Numbered from the stretch's first letter, positions 23,977 through 32,239 are shown. The stretch is DNA of 37,259 bases from a candidate division WOR-1 bacterium RIFOXYB2_FULL_37_13 (GCA_001771535.1 MEUB01000030.1:1-37259); one strand, 5' to 3'. Translations and numbers: made by a program. The notes: generated from the letters alone by a model not told the origin.

Positions 23977-24327
23977 TTATTCCTTTCTTAAACTTTCTGT
24001 TCCGCTTAAATACACATGCTTTATCTCTTTTTGTTTTTTATCCGTATTTATATGCATTAAAATGCGTATGCATTTCGGCATGCTTTTGGGAACGGCAATT
24101 TCCTGTACACATAAAAGCGGAACATCTTTTAAACCCATAAGCCTGGCAGCTTTTGCGGGAAATTCTGAATTAATATCTTTTGTCGCGGAAAAAATAATAG
24201 AAGCTATATCAGCAGGATCAATGCTGTTTGCTTTCAAAATCTCCCGCAGCAGTTCTTCTGTTGCCTGCAAAATATTAGAGACTTCATTTCTTTTTACAGT
24301 AGTCGCCCCTCTAATCCCTCTAATCAT
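23977..24327 (-). CDS. aroH: Chorismate mutase, AroH class
   Basis: Rearranges chorismate to prephenate. From the ATG at 24327 the protein is 116 aa and begins MIRGIRGATTVKRNEV, the exact AroH-type N-terminus with the catalytic Arg. A TTG six codons upstream is the alternative but adds residues unlike the family. The conserved VQEIAVPKSMPKCIRILMH (Arg in CIR) and HVYLSGTESLR (Tyr) segments complete the trimeric active site. It forms a two-gene operon with aroF, supplying both ends of chorismate metabolism. No SD is visible at the ATG. Confidence 0.95.
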   Translation of the reverse strand: MIRGIRGATTVKRNEVSNILQATEELLREILKANSIDPADIASIIFSATKDINSEFPAKAARLMGLKDVPLLCVQEIAVPKSMPKCIRILMHINTDKKQKEIKHVYLSGTESLRKE

Positions 24328-24369
24328 ATATATAGAATCATACAATATTTATGCGATAATTTAAATAGC

Positions 24370-24400
24370 AAAAAGAGAGCAAGATAACTTGCTCTCTTTT
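24370..24400 (-). terminator. Terminator downstream of the SLH gene (possibly bidirectional)
   Basis: A perfect 10-bp stem (AGAGAGCAAG/CTTGCTCTCT; 24374-24383 with 24388-24397) with a 4-nt loop is flanked by A/T runs on both sides. On the minus strand the stem is followed by U4, 28 bp beyond the SLH gene stop. It lies between that gene and the aroH promoter region. Confidence 0.85.
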
Positions 24401-24427
24401 AATTGTCCGCAAAAACTTTAAAAAAAT

Positions 24428-25804
24428 TTACATCAAAGAACAGCTCACAAAAAACATATTATATTGGCGGGTGAAATTTCCGCTGCTTAAAAACATTGTT
24501 TCTCCCTGATAACCTACAAGCATAGGAGTTCCAAACAATTTCATATCAAAGCCGGCCTCATAATTCAAAAGGCTTTTAGACGCGCCTAAGGCTGACGAGG
24601 TTGTCGGCGTTGAGGCAAGAAGAGAATAATAAACACGACTCAACATGTTGGTTTGAAAAAACGGGATTACAGTCGCTATTCCCACATTGCCCGCTAAAAA
24701 ACTCATTGGAGAAATACTGTTGCTGAAATAAGCATATTTAACACCCAAAAGGATTAATCCTTTTGTTCCATGAAAAGCAACAACGGGAGCTACAGTGTTT
24801 ATGTCCAAATCAGAACGATATTCATTTACAACTCCGCCTGTTATCCCCCCTCCGGATGTCAGAAATACAATTTGGTCGCGCTGGACTTTTGCCGTTATTT
24901 CATAGTCTCCCTTTAATATTCCTAAATAATATTTATTGCCATAAGAAGCAGTTGCTCCAAAATTCATCCAATTATTGGTGCCGCTCCCGCCTTCATAAAT
25001 ATTTCCAAAAAACCCGGACAAAGAAGCCCGTGGCTTGCCTATCATGAGTTGCTTCTCCATTTGAGAAGAAACTTCCGCCATTCCTGAATATTTTCGGCGA
25101 AGCGCGTTAAGTTTTTCCGTCCCAAGCGCGTCAATACGGGCAACACATGATCCAATTAATTTAGCTCCAACGCTTGCAACAAAATATCGGTTGGCTCCTT
25201 TTTTGCCATCATAGTTTTTTGTCTTATCTATTATTTTATACATGGCAAGGATATCAAGATATTTTTTGACCCAATGGGAACTCTTTACGTCAGAAAACTT
25301 GCTGTCCGCTGATTTTACAGGCAATTCAACGCGGGTAAGAATCAGCTCAAACGCCCTGCCGGCAACCGCGGCCATTTCATATTTATCAATTGTCTTATTA
25401 GGCTTAAAGCTCCCGTCAGGATATCCCTGGAAAATCTTGTACTTTGTGGACAACCCTTCGACATATGGATATGACCAATGGGTTTTAGGCAAATCAGTAA
25501 ATACAAGGTTTTTGTCGGTAGGTTCATTTGCCATAGGAAGGTCATATTTCTTTTCAATGTATGAAATAGATCCCGCAATAACCTTGGCAAATTCAGCTCG
25601 AGTGATGGTTTTATCCCCTTTAAATGTATTGTCAGGATATCCTGAAATCACACCATATTGAGAAACCATCTTTTCAACGTAATAATAAGCGGGATTTGTA
25701 CTTTTTAAATCTTTAAATTCAATGCTGGAACCAGCTTTTTTTGCTTCCCCGAACGCAGGGAGCGCAAACAGCAAAACCAGAAAAAAAATCAATAGTTTCT
25801 TCAT
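24428..25804 (-). CDS. SLH-domain outer membrane protein (OmpM/SlpA-like)
   Basis: 458 aa from the ATG at 25804, chosen because a strong GGGGAGGT Shine-Dalgarno lies just upstream; a TTG at 25822 is less likely. Signal peptide MKKLLIFFLVLLFALPAFGEA. Three SLH-type repeats follow (about 30-85, 95-150, 160-215; ISGYPDNTFKGDKTITRAEFAKV and FQGYPDGSFKPNKTIDKYEM are canonical). A short helical linker (ARIDALGTEKLNALRRKY) leads to about 190 residues of amphipathic beta strands ending in aromatic residues, with the look of a small beta barrel. SLH domains of such proteins bind peptidoglycan-linked polymers and tether the outer membrane (as in Negativicutes, Thermus, Cyanobacteria). The third repeat is degenerate. 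Confidence 0.9.
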   Translation of the reverse strand: MKKLLIFFLVLLFALPAFGEAKKAGSSIEFKDLKSTNPAYYYVEKMVSQYGVISGYPDNTFKGDKTITRAEFAKVIAGSISYIEKKYDLPMANEPTDKNLVFTDLPKTHWSYPYVEGLSTKYKIFQGYPDGSFKPNKTIDKYEMAAVAGRAFELILTRVELPVKSADSKFSDVKSSHWVKKYLDILAMYKIIDKTKNYDGKKGANRYFVASVGAKLIGSCVARIDALGTEKLNALRRKYSGMAEVSSQMEKQLMIGKPRASLSGFFGNIYEGGSGTNNWMNFGATASYGNKYYLGILKGDYEITAKVQRDQIVFLTSGGGITGGVVNEYRSDLDINTVAPVVAFHGTKGLILLGVKYAYFSNSISPMSFLAGNVGIATVIPFFQTNMLSRVYYSLLASTPTTSSALGASKSLLNYEAGFDMKLFGTPMLVGYQGETMFLSSGNFTRQYNMFFVSCSLM

Positions 25805-25836
25805 TCTCTTACCTCCCCGCAAACCAGAAGAACTTT

Positions 25837-25869
25837 GCCTCCTACCTCAGTTAACCCAAGATAGGAGGC
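25837..25869 (-). other. Stem-loop between lipoprotein and SLH genes
   Basis: An 8-bp perfect inverted repeat (GCCTCCTA 25837-25844 with TAGGAGGC 25862-25869) around a 17-nt loop lies in the 82-bp gap. There is no U tract after it on either strand, so a simple terminator is unlikely. It could be a processing or mRNA-stability element between two co-transcribed genes of different output. Confidence 0.5.
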
Positions 25870-25886
25870 ATATAATCAAATCTTTG

Positions 25887-27428
25887 TTAGTCGAGTGTTA
25901 CGCTGGATGCTTCCGTTGAGCTATTTCCCGCCAAATCTTTTACTCCAGTCCCTACACGAACAACTTTACCTGTTATGTCAGCAGTTGAGTTAATCCTTAC
26001 AAGGCAGCGATCGTTTCCTCCACCTGATAAGCCTAAGGGAGTATTATCTTGAGCTAAAACAGAAACAGTATAAGTACCACCATCCTCTACGGTAATATTT
26101 GAGGTTGTAACTGTAGATATGTCAAGTGGTTCATTAAAATAGATATATGCTTTCCCCGTATCACTTGTAGTAATTGGATCTACTATATAGCCATTAGCTA
26201 ATACTTGTTTCGTTACAGTATCTAAGGCATCATCTGAAAGAGGCGATAGCACTGGAGGAACAAGTTCTTTAGCATTGGCTTCTATAGAAGCAGATTCCCC
26301 ATCACCATTATATGCAGTAACTTTTATATACAATGGCGCGTTTATCATAGGAACATTCGCAGAAGATAAAGGATCCAATGATGAAAGATTAACCCCATAT
26401 ATCGCGGTTGTTATGGCATTAAGAGTTGTTGAAAGCCCTGGTGTTGTTGTCTGGGCAACACGGAAATAATTTCCGGTTGATCCATACGCCGCATAAACAT
26501 TGTAGCCTGTAATAGGTCCTGTTGTAGGAGCATCCCAATATAATACAACAGCATTTGCGCCAACTGTGGCCACATCTGTAAAGTTAACTCCTGTCGACTC
26601 TCTTGTAAACATCTTAGATGCCACAGAGCTGATTGTTAAGCCGCTTGGAGTTCCAGGCTTTCCTCCGACATCTACCCTATAAACAGGCGTTAAAGTCTCT
26701 CCTTCCTCAACTGAGGATGATCCTGCTATCAAAGGATATCCCGCAGTATCTTTTGCAGAAGTAAGAGGATCAATATCTAATGTACATGTTGTATTTGCCG
26801 TCAAAGAACCAACTGTGGTAAGCGTTAAAACTGTGTTGGAATTATTCCATGAAGCGGAAAGAGGAACTGTCCCGCTATCAGAAAAAGCGCGAAGACCATT
26901 AATTGTTAAGCTTGGAAGAACGGAATTTATTTCCATTGTTTCATTAAATGTAATTACAAACGTAGGATTACGGTCAATCTCTGTCCCAGTAGAAGTAGTA
27001 GGTGTAGGAGTAATAGTTTTAGCTATTGGTCTTGAAGATAAAAGAATATCATCAACATCTATACACCCATCAGTAACAGTAGCATTATCCTCTTTAAAGT
27101 ATACAGGAGTGGTTGAAATCCTTTGATGCCCTTCTGCTGTTACGACAAGTTTATAATCTCCATCTGGTATATTTGAAAACAGATATTCACCTAATGAATT
27201 TGTTGTTGTCGCACTGCTCACCGCGTCACCGGAAAGATACACATAAGCGCCAGAAATGCCGGCACCGCGGCCTCCTGCAAGTTCAGTAGTATAAACTGTT
27301 CCCTTTATTTTTAAATTTGAGGGTTGAGCATTTGTAGTAGTAATGCTGGGTTGTTCCTGTCCACAACCTACTAATACAAAAGCTCCAATTAAAAGAACAA
27401 AACAACTTAACAATAAATGTTTTCTCAT
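25887..27428 (-). CDS. Exported lipoprotein with Ig-like/Fn3-like domains
   Basis: 513 aa. Signal peptide II with lipobox LVGC (Cys at about residue 22). Residues ~40-125 form a carboxypeptidase-regulatory-like beta domain (KIKGTVYTTELAGG, AYVYLSGDAVSSATTTNSLGEYLFSNIPDG). A SbsA-type Ig-like domain follows (TEIDRNPTFVITFNETMEI, about 150-245), then an Fn3-like domain (PSGLTISS, VLYWDAPTTGPITGYNVYAAYG, about 260-380). A second SbsA-like domain ends the protein (AYIYFNEPLDISTVTTSNITVEDGG-type). It is probably an envelope-surface structural or binding protein. A good GGAGG SD precedes the ATG. It is upstream of, and probably co-transcribed with, the SLH gene. Confidence 0.85.
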   Translation of the reverse strand: MRKHLLLSCFVLLIGAFVLVGCGQEQPSITTTNAQPSNLKIKGTVYTTELAGGRGAGISGAYVYLSGDAVSSATTTNSLGEYLFSNIPDGDYKLVVTAEGHQRISTTPVYFKEDNATVTDGCIDVDDILLSSRPIAKTITPTPTTSTGTEIDRNPTFVITFNETMEINSVLPSLTINGLRAFSDSGTVPLSASWNNSNTVLTLTTVGSLTANTTCTLDIDPLTSAKDTAGYPLIAGSSSVEEGETLTPVYRVDVGGKPGTPSGLTISSVASKMFTRESTGVNFTDVATVGANAVVLYWDAPTTGPITGYNVYAAYGSTGNYFRVAQTTTPGLSTTLNAITTAIYGVNLSSLDPLSSANVPMINAPLYIKVTAYNGDGESASIEANAKELVPPVLSPLSDDALDTVTKQVLANGYIVDPITTSDTGKAYIYFNEPLDISTVTTSNITVEDGGTYTVSVLAQDNTPLGLSGGGNDRCLVRINSTADITGKVVRVGTGVKDLAGNSSTEASSVTLD

Positions 27429-27473
27429 TATTTCCTCCTAAAGCAGTCAAACTTTATATAACATCAATTCAAA

Positions 27474-27518
27474 CTATTCGCTTAAGCCATCACCTCCTGA
27501 TAGTTTTATCTTTTTCAT
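27474..27518 (-). other. Possible leader ORF with internal orphan Shine-Dalgarno
   Basis: The ~110-nt leader of the lipoprotein gene contains a 14-codon ORF (MKKIKLSGGDGLSE). In its middle lies a perfect anti-16S sequence AGGAGGTGAT with no usable start codon after it. AAACTAT/ATAGTTT arms (inverted repeat) enclose this SD. It could be a regulatory leader or a remnant of a lost 5' gene end. Coding is unproven. Confidence 0.25.
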
Positions 27519-27545
27519 AAACAAAAAAGAAGTAATTTTACGTTA

Positions 27546-27574
27546 AAGCTACCATCGGAAGAAAATCTTGTCAA
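27546..27574 (-). promoter_or_regulatory. Promoter of the lipoprotein-SLH operon
   Basis: Minus strand: perfect TTGACA (27569-27574), 17-bp spacer, TAGCTT (27546-27551), which keeps the key first, second and last -10 bases. The predicted leader is about 110 nt. It lies just after the ftsZ stop. Confidence 0.55.
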
Positions 27575-27582
27575 GGACTTTT

Positions 27583-28629
27583 TTAGACTCTCATAAATGA
27601 AGGCAATTCGATGTGTTCTTTTCCGCGGGGAGTGGACTGTATGATAGTGTTGGGAATCAATTCTTTTTCTCTGTGGGCGCTTAGTTTAAACCCTGTGGCA
27701 ATTACAGTAACAACAACTTCCCCTTCCAGTTTTTCGTCTATTACCGCGCCAAAAATTATATTCGCGTCCGGATCAACGGCATTGTAAATAACTTCTGCCG
27801 CGTCATTAACCTCATACAGTGTAAGGTCAGACCCGCCTGTAACATTGAATATAACTCCTTTTGCCCCTGTAATTGTCTCTTCAAGCAATGGGCTTGAAAT
27901 AGCCTGTTCAGCTGCTTCTGTCGCCCTGTTTTCTCCTGAGCCGGATCCGATTCCCATCATTGCAGAGCCCGCTTCATACATTATTGTGCGAACATCGGCA
28001 AAATCGAGATTGATTAATCCGGGGACTGTAATTAAGTCTGATATTCCTTTTACTCCCTGCCTCAATACATCGTCGGCTATTTTAAATGCTTCAATTATAG
28101 AAGTTTTACGTTCAACAACCTGAAGAAGTTTGTCGTTGGGAATAACAATTAAAGCGTCAACTTTTTCTTTTAGAAGGGCAACTCCGGATTCTGCCTGCGA
28201 TATGCGGACAGGCCCTTCAAAACGGAAAGGCTTTGTAACAACCGCGATAGTTAAAATGCCAAGTTCTTTGGCAACTTCAGCAATAACAGGAGAAGCGCCA
28301 GTCCCAGTCCCTCCCCCCATTCCAGCAGTTAAAAACACCATATCAGCGCCGGTCAAGGCTTCTTTGATCTCTTCGCGCGATTCTTCGGCGGCTTTTTGGC
28401 CTACTTCCGGATTTGATCCGGCTCCCAACCCTTTTGTAATTTTGCTCCCTATGTGCAAACGATTATCAGCCAAAGAGACGGATAATGCCTGGCTATCGGT
28501 ATTGACTCCCCAAAATTCAACCCCTTTTACTCCTGAACCAATCATACGATTAACCGCATTTGTTCCGGCTCCGCCAACACCAAAAACCTTTATGGTCGCA
28601 AAATTTTTATTTTTTTCTTCGTTATTCAT
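27583..28629 (-). CDS. ftsZ: Cell division protein FtsZ
   Basis: Tubulin-like GTPase that forms the Z-ring at midcell. [17 protein letters not shown] near the N-terminus, the tubulin signature [20 protein letters not shown] and the T7 loop [12 protein letters not shown] are intact. I choose the ATG at 28629 (348 aa, MNNEEKNKN). The upstream in-frame ATG at 28647 overlaps the promoter -10 and would not be transcribed. The C-terminal linker is very short, about 20 residues between the core and the conserved end peptide (IELPSFMRV). ftsA, usually between ftsQ and ftsZ, is absent. Predicted leader about 10 nt, no SD. Confidence 0.97.
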   Translation of the reverse strand: MNNEEKNKNFATIKVFGVGGAGTNAVNRMIGSGVKGVEFWGVNTDSQALSVSLADNRLHIGSKITKGLGAGSNPEVGQKAAEESREEIKEALTGADMVFLTAGMGGGTGTGASPVIAEVAKELGILTIAVVTKPFRFEGPVRISQAESGVALLKEKVDALIVIPNDKLLQVVERKTSIIEAFKIADDVLRQGVKGISDLITVPGLINLDFADVRTIMYEAGSAMMGIGSGSGENRATEAAEQAISSPLLEETITGAKGVIFNVTGGSDLTLYEVNDAAEVIYNAVDPDANIIFGAVIDEKLEGEVVVTVIATGFKLSAHREKELIPNTIIQSTPRGKEHIELPSFMRV

Positions 28630-28645
28630 ATCTGTATACAGTTGC

Positions 28646-28675
28646 ATTTTATCCCAAGAGCTTATAAGATGTCAA
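28646..28675 (-). promoter_or_regulatory. Promoter of ftsZ
   Basis: Minus strand: perfect TTGACA (28670-28675), 18-bp spacer, TAAAAT (28646-28651). The predicted start point is near 28639, so the ATG at 28647 lies in the -10 and the ATG at 28629 is the first transcribed start. The promoter sits in the 69-bp gap between ftsQ and ftsZ. Confidence 0.65.
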
Positions 28676-28698
28676 TCTTTAAAAAATCCGTGATCCAA

Positions 28699-29463
28699 TT
28701 ACTTAAATTTGACGGCAGGAAATAAGGGGGAACTTACATCTATATAAGCTATATCGTATTTACGATCTTTAACTTTGGAATAAATAGCATTGAAAATTTT
28801 TACTTTAGATGAAAGCCCTTCAAGCTTGCCAATTCTTATATCAAGAATATCATCTACAAGCAATTTCACGTCATCATTTTTTGCAATATCAATTTGAAGC
28901 TTTTGAGGCAAAACCAACGTTTTAAATTCGGCAAGCATGGCAAGAAGTTCCTTCCCTTTGTCAGACTTAATGGCTAAACCGTTTTCAAGCCATGAGGAAT
29001 CAAGACCGCTTATCACAGGAAGATTTGTTATATCAGGGAATGAAATCCCCACCCCCATAACTCCCTCTGGGTTCATCACAACTCCTTTATCATCCAATAT
29101 TAAAGATTGGTTTTTTACAACGCAAATAACAGCTTCCTTCCTTTCTTTAATTTTAATTTGCACAGTACTAAACAATTTTCTTTTGAAATCAACTTGTTTG
29201 ATAACAGGAATATTTATTAATCGCTGCTTCGCCTTGTTAAACCTTACCAAAAACAGGTTTTCCCCTTGCGGAATATCTGCCAATCTTAAAATTTCATCGG
29301 GAGACATGAGGCGTGTTCCGACAACAAAAACATTATTTATCCTAAAAAGAGGAAGAGTGATAAAAACAGTCAAAACAGCTGCGGCAAAAAAAGCAAAAAT
29401 AATAAACCAGATGATATACCAGCTTTTTTTAGGTTTCCGTTTTTTTATAGTTTGTTTTTTCAT
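28699..29463 (-). CDS. ftsQ: Cell division protein FtsQ/DivIB
   Basis: A bitopic divisome protein linking FtsZ-ring and cell-wall synthesis complexes. 254 aa: a basic cytoplasmic tail (KKQTIKKRKPKK), a membrane helix (about 16-38), a POTRA domain (FRINNVFVVGTRLMSPDEIL, then the ENLFLVRFNKAKQRLINIPVIKQV region) and the FtsQ beta domain ending in IAYIDVSSPLFPAVKFK. The IDVSSP-type C-terminal strand is typical. The ATG overlaps the ddl stop (ATGA). Normal length. Confidence 0.94.
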   Translation of the reverse strand: MKKQTIKKRKPKKSWYIIWFIIFAFFAAAVLTVFITLPLFRINNVFVVGTRLMSPDEILRLADIPQGENLFLVRFNKAKQRLINIPVIKQVDFKRKLFSTVQIKIKERKEAVICVVKNQSLILDDKGVVMNPEGVMGVGISFPDITNLPVISGLDSSWLENGLAIKSDKGKELLAMLAEFKTLVLPQKLQIDIAKNDDVKLLVDDILDIRIGKLEGLSSKVKIFNAIYSKVKDRKYDIAYIDVSSPLFPAVKFK

Positions 29464-30392
29464 CTTGCGCTTTGTAAAATCCTAACAACCAATTCATCAA
29501 ACGATATCCCCGCGTGCGCGGCTTCCGCTGGCAGGTCTGACTTATCGGTCATGCCTGGAATCGTATTAACTTCGGTAATGTAAGGAATATGATCTTTATC
29601 GCTTATGATAAAATCAACTCTTGAAACTCCTTTGCACCCCAAAGCCCTATGCGCGGCAAGGGCGAGTTTTTGTGTTTTTTTGTAGAGCGGAGGAGAAAGT
29701 CTGGCAGGAATTATAAATTGCGTACCGCCTGCGGAATACTTCGCGTCATAATCGTAAAACTCATTTCGGGGGACAAGCTCAAGTATTGGCAAAGCTTCTT
29801 CGCCCAAAATGCCGACTGTGACTTCTTTACCTTTTATATACTCCTCGACAAAACAGTTTTTATGTTCTTGTAGAGTTTTTTGCAATATTTTTTCAAATTC
29901 ATTTTTATCTTTTATGATAGAAACGCCAAAGCTTGATCCTTCGGAAACAGGCTTTAAAACAACGGGAAACGGAAAAAAGCTTTTTATTCTTTCGGCTGTA
30001 TCTTTTGGTTTTGCAAAAGGGTCAAGAAGCGCAAACGCGGCTGTCGGGATTTTATTTGCCAAAAAAATATTTTTCGCGGCGACTTTGTTCATTGCCAAGG
30101 CAGATGCCAAAACACCCGATCCCGTGTAAGGGATTCCCGCATATTCCAAAAGCCCCTGGATTACGCCATCTTCGCCATATGTCCCGTGGAGGGCAATGTA
30201 GACGATATCGATTTTTTTCTTTTTTAATTTGGAGATCAGGTCGTCATCGGTATCAAACTGGAAGACATTAAAGCCTTGATTTTTAAGTGAATCAAAAACC
30301 CGTTTTCCTGAACGAAGGGAAACATCCCATTCACGCGAGCGCCCGCCGGACAAGACGGCGATTTTTAGGTTTTTGAAGGATTGCTTGAGCAT
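29460..30392 (-). CDS. ddl: D-alanine--D-alanine ligase
   Basis: ATP-grasp ligase making the D-Ala-D-Ala dipeptide of peptidoglycan. 310 aa, standard size. Landmarks: LSGGRSREWDVSLRSG at the N-terminus (usual start LxGGxSxExxVSLxSG), IALHGTYGEDGVIQGLLE, VVLKPVSEGSSFGVS (ATP loop with Ser/Glu), VEEYIKGKEVTVGI, FYDYDAKY and EVNTIPGMTDKSDLP with the Mg-binding Glu/Asn. The Tyr of the omega loop suggests D-Ala rather than D-Lac specificity. First gene of ddl-ftsQ, followed by ftsZ under its own promoter. A TATAAT-like box (30401-30406) sits 9 bp before the ATG, again a very short leader. Confidence 0.96.
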   Translation of the reverse strand: MLKQSFKNLKIAVLSGGRSREWDVSLRSGKRVFDSLKNQGFNVFQFDTDDDLISKLKKKKIDIVYIALHGTYGEDGVIQGLLEYAGIPYTGSGVLASALAMNKVAAKNIFLANKIPTAAFALLDPFAKPKDTAERIKSFFPFPVVLKPVSEGSSFGVSIIKDKNEFEKILQKTLQEHKNCFVEEYIKGKEVTVGILGEEALPILELVPRNEFYDYDAKYSAGGTQFIIPARLSPPLYKKTQKLALAAHRALGCKGVSRVDFIISDKDHIPYITEVNTIPGMTDKSDLPAEAAHAGISFDELVVRILQSAR

Positions 30393-30489
30393 TAAAATAA
30401 ATTATAACATAAATCATTCAAACAGTTCTCCGACTATACCAATCCAGAAGCACACTGCTAACTATTTTTTAGTTTTCCTGCTTGTGGCA

Positions 30490-31308
30490 TTAAACCTTCG
30501 TTCCCCAATGTACAAACAAAAGTGGAATTCTCTCTGACAAATCCTCACTGGCATAAACAGTAAATGATGAAGTAGTCTTTGTTTTTTTTGTTTCCCTAAG
30601 AAAAAATACAATACTCCTTGTCGCAGAAACAGTTGGGCGAGGATGTAACAAAGGTGCAAGTAGTATTCCATCATCTTCAAATAATTGCCCCAACATGCTC
30701 CTATGAGCCGACCCCTGTTCAGTAACTAACATCTCTTCACAAACAACTCCCTTTCGTTTTTGATTTTGTATTATTTTAGCCATTATCGACCAGTCACTTG
30801 CCCTTACTCTTCTTACTATTTCATCAATTCCTATTGAAATATCATTAAACTCTCTCACAGTATCAAGCCTTGCTTGCATAGCCTCTCCTGGTGAAACAAT
30901 AGAATGATATTCAGGGTTTCCCTTTCCTTTTACATCCTCCGCTTGACTCCCTCGCTCTACATCTCTCTCCCAAAAAACAAGATGCGAGCTACCATCAAGT
31001 CCTCTTTCTTTAACTCCCGCCCCTGACATAATCAATGCTGAACAAGCGTTTCCTCTATCTTCAATTTGCACATGAGAAAAAGATGGATTTTTATCTATCC
31101 CTTCTTTTGCAACAACTTCAGCAGATGCAATAAATCTCGCCGCACACTCTTGACATCCTTCTCTCCCCGTTTGTCCCAAAACATGAGCCGCAACTTTTCT
31201 TTGTGTATCTATGGAAAGGCCTCCCTTCTTTCTCAATGCTACAAACAATCCATCCATTTCATACATAGCTCTTCTTGCGGCAGTAACTGATGGACTAACA
31301 CTTGTCAT
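30490..31308 (-). CDS. Unknown protein, first member of a tandem paralogous pair (272 aa)
   Basis: Not recognised. Soluble, with no signal or membrane helix. It is clearly homologous along its length to the gene at 31415. Shared blocks: VAAHVLGQTGREGCQECAAR matches VAGHVLGHVGKGGWSETAGN in the partner; SHLVFWE against SHLVFWG; SIVSPGEAMQARLDTV against SVVSLEEAVNKRLSTI; ASDWSIM against MNDWAIV; HRSMLGQLF against YRPMLEHLF; and IPLL near the end. A CxxC-like GCQEC is present only in this copy. The ATG at 31308 has an AGGAG SD. Same orientation as, and 106 bp after, the paralogue; the pair may be co-transcribed. Confidence 0.75.
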   Translation of the reverse strand: MTSVSPSVTAARRAMYEMDGLFVALRKKGGLSIDTQRKVAAHVLGQTGREGCQECAARFIASAEVVAKEGIDKNPSFSHVQIEDRGNACSALIMSGAGVKERGLDGSSHLVFWERDVERGSQAEDVKGKGNPEYHSIVSPGEAMQARLDTVREFNDISIGIDEIVRRVRASDWSIMAKIIQNQKRKGVVCEEMLVTEQGSAHRSMLGQLFEDDGILLAPLLHPRPTVSATRSIVFFLRETKKTKTTSSFTVYASEDLSERIPLLFVHWGTKV

Positions 31309-31414
31309 GATATTTTTACTCCTTTTTATTTAAGGCTCATCCAGCTTTTTGTTTATTGAACCTGTTGCAAAATGACATTAAAACACCTTTTTTACAGAAG
31401 ATTGTTTATTTTGT

Positions 31415-32239
31415 TTACTGTATCTTCAATTTTAACAATGGTATTTCTCGGCATGCATTTAGTCCTTCTAAAAAAACTCTAAAAACTCCTTCAGTTCCTG
31501 AGTTTTTAATCAATCTAAACCTATAAGATAAGCCCTCCATATAAGGATAATATTCTGTTACTATTGGGGTACCTCGTGAGCCCGATAATAAGCGTAGGCC
31601 TAACAATAATTGGATTGGAATATTTTTAGTTTGCCTGTCTATTGAGAACAAGTGTTCTAACATGGGTCTGTAAGGCAATCCTTCACCTGTCATTTCCATA
31701 CTAATCAGCCGTCCCTCGCCAATCATCCCTTGAACAATAGCCCAATCGTTCATTCTGGTGGCCATTGTAAGTCGCTCGACTCCTCTTCTCGTTTTTTCTG
31801 AAAAATAAGCGTCATATATCGTACTTAATCTTTTATTTACAGCTTCTTCAAGAGAAACAACAGAAGAACGGCCGTCATTTCCGATTGCCACGGTTCCATT
31901 CCCTTTTCCCCAAAAAACAAGATGTGAGCAAAATTCAAGCTGTTGCGCCTTGGGACCTTCTCCTCGCATCTTCCAAGCTGTTACTCCATACTCATTCGTA
32001 TCAACTTCTATTTGAGTATCTTCCCCATTATTCACCAAAACTTCAGCTGACCTAACAAAATTCCCTGCAGTTTCACTCCAGCCGCCTTTCCCTACATGCC
32101 CCAAAACATGTCCAGCAACAAACCGTTTTTCTCTCATCGACAAAGTCTCTCCATAGCGTTTAAGTTTTGATTCTCTTCTCGCAAATAAGCCAACAACCTC
32201 AGACATAACTCTTCTTGGAAAACTATTTATAACAACCAT
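31415..32239 (-). CDS. Unknown protein, second member of the tandem pair (274 aa)
   Basis: Not recognised. The start is set at the ATG at 32239 because GGGGTGGAG just upstream is a strong SD; a TTG at 32257 would add six residues. It is homologous to the gene at 30490 but well diverged (clearly less than half identical by eye), so the duplication is old or the two arrived together. The most conserved parts, HVLGxxG near residue 45 and SHLVFWxK near 105, look structural, with no catalytic signature known to me. It sits in an accessory stretch between ddl and icd that also holds a toxin-antitoxin-like pair. Confidence 0.75.
   Translation of the reverse strand: MVVINSFPRRVMSEVVGLFARRESKLKRYGETLSMREKRFVAGHVLGHVGKGGWSETAGNFVRSAEVLVNNGEDTQIEVDTNEYGVTAWKMRGEGPKAQQLEFCSHLVFWGKGNGTVAIGNDGRSSVVSLEEAVNKRLSTIYDAYFSEKTRRGVERLTMATRMNDWAIVQGMIGEGRLISMEMTGEGLPYRPMLEHLFSIDRQTKNIPIQLLLGLRLLSGSRGTPIVTEYYPYMEGLSYRFRLIKNSGTEGVFRVFLEGLNACREIPLLKLKIQ

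Noticed and set aside
25837-25869. Rho-independent terminator between lipoprotein and SLH genes
   Set aside because: The stem is good but there is no U tract; kept only as a stem-loop.
28630-28647. Upstream ATG of ftsZ (adds six residues)
   Set aside because: The codon overlaps the -10 element, so it should not be in the mRNA.
28130-28693. 187-aa plus-strand ORF opposite ftsZ
   Set aside because: Antisense shadow of a highly conserved gene; composition follows the ftsZ codons and there is no RBS.
28937-29485. 182-aa plus-strand ORF opposite ftsQ
   Set aside because: Antisense to a well-supported ftsQ; no family resemblance, no promoter or SD.
31309-31414. 13-codon ORF (MSFCNRFNKQKAG) between the tandem paralogues
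   Set aside because: Too short and without conserved features; only a fair SD-like sequence supports it.
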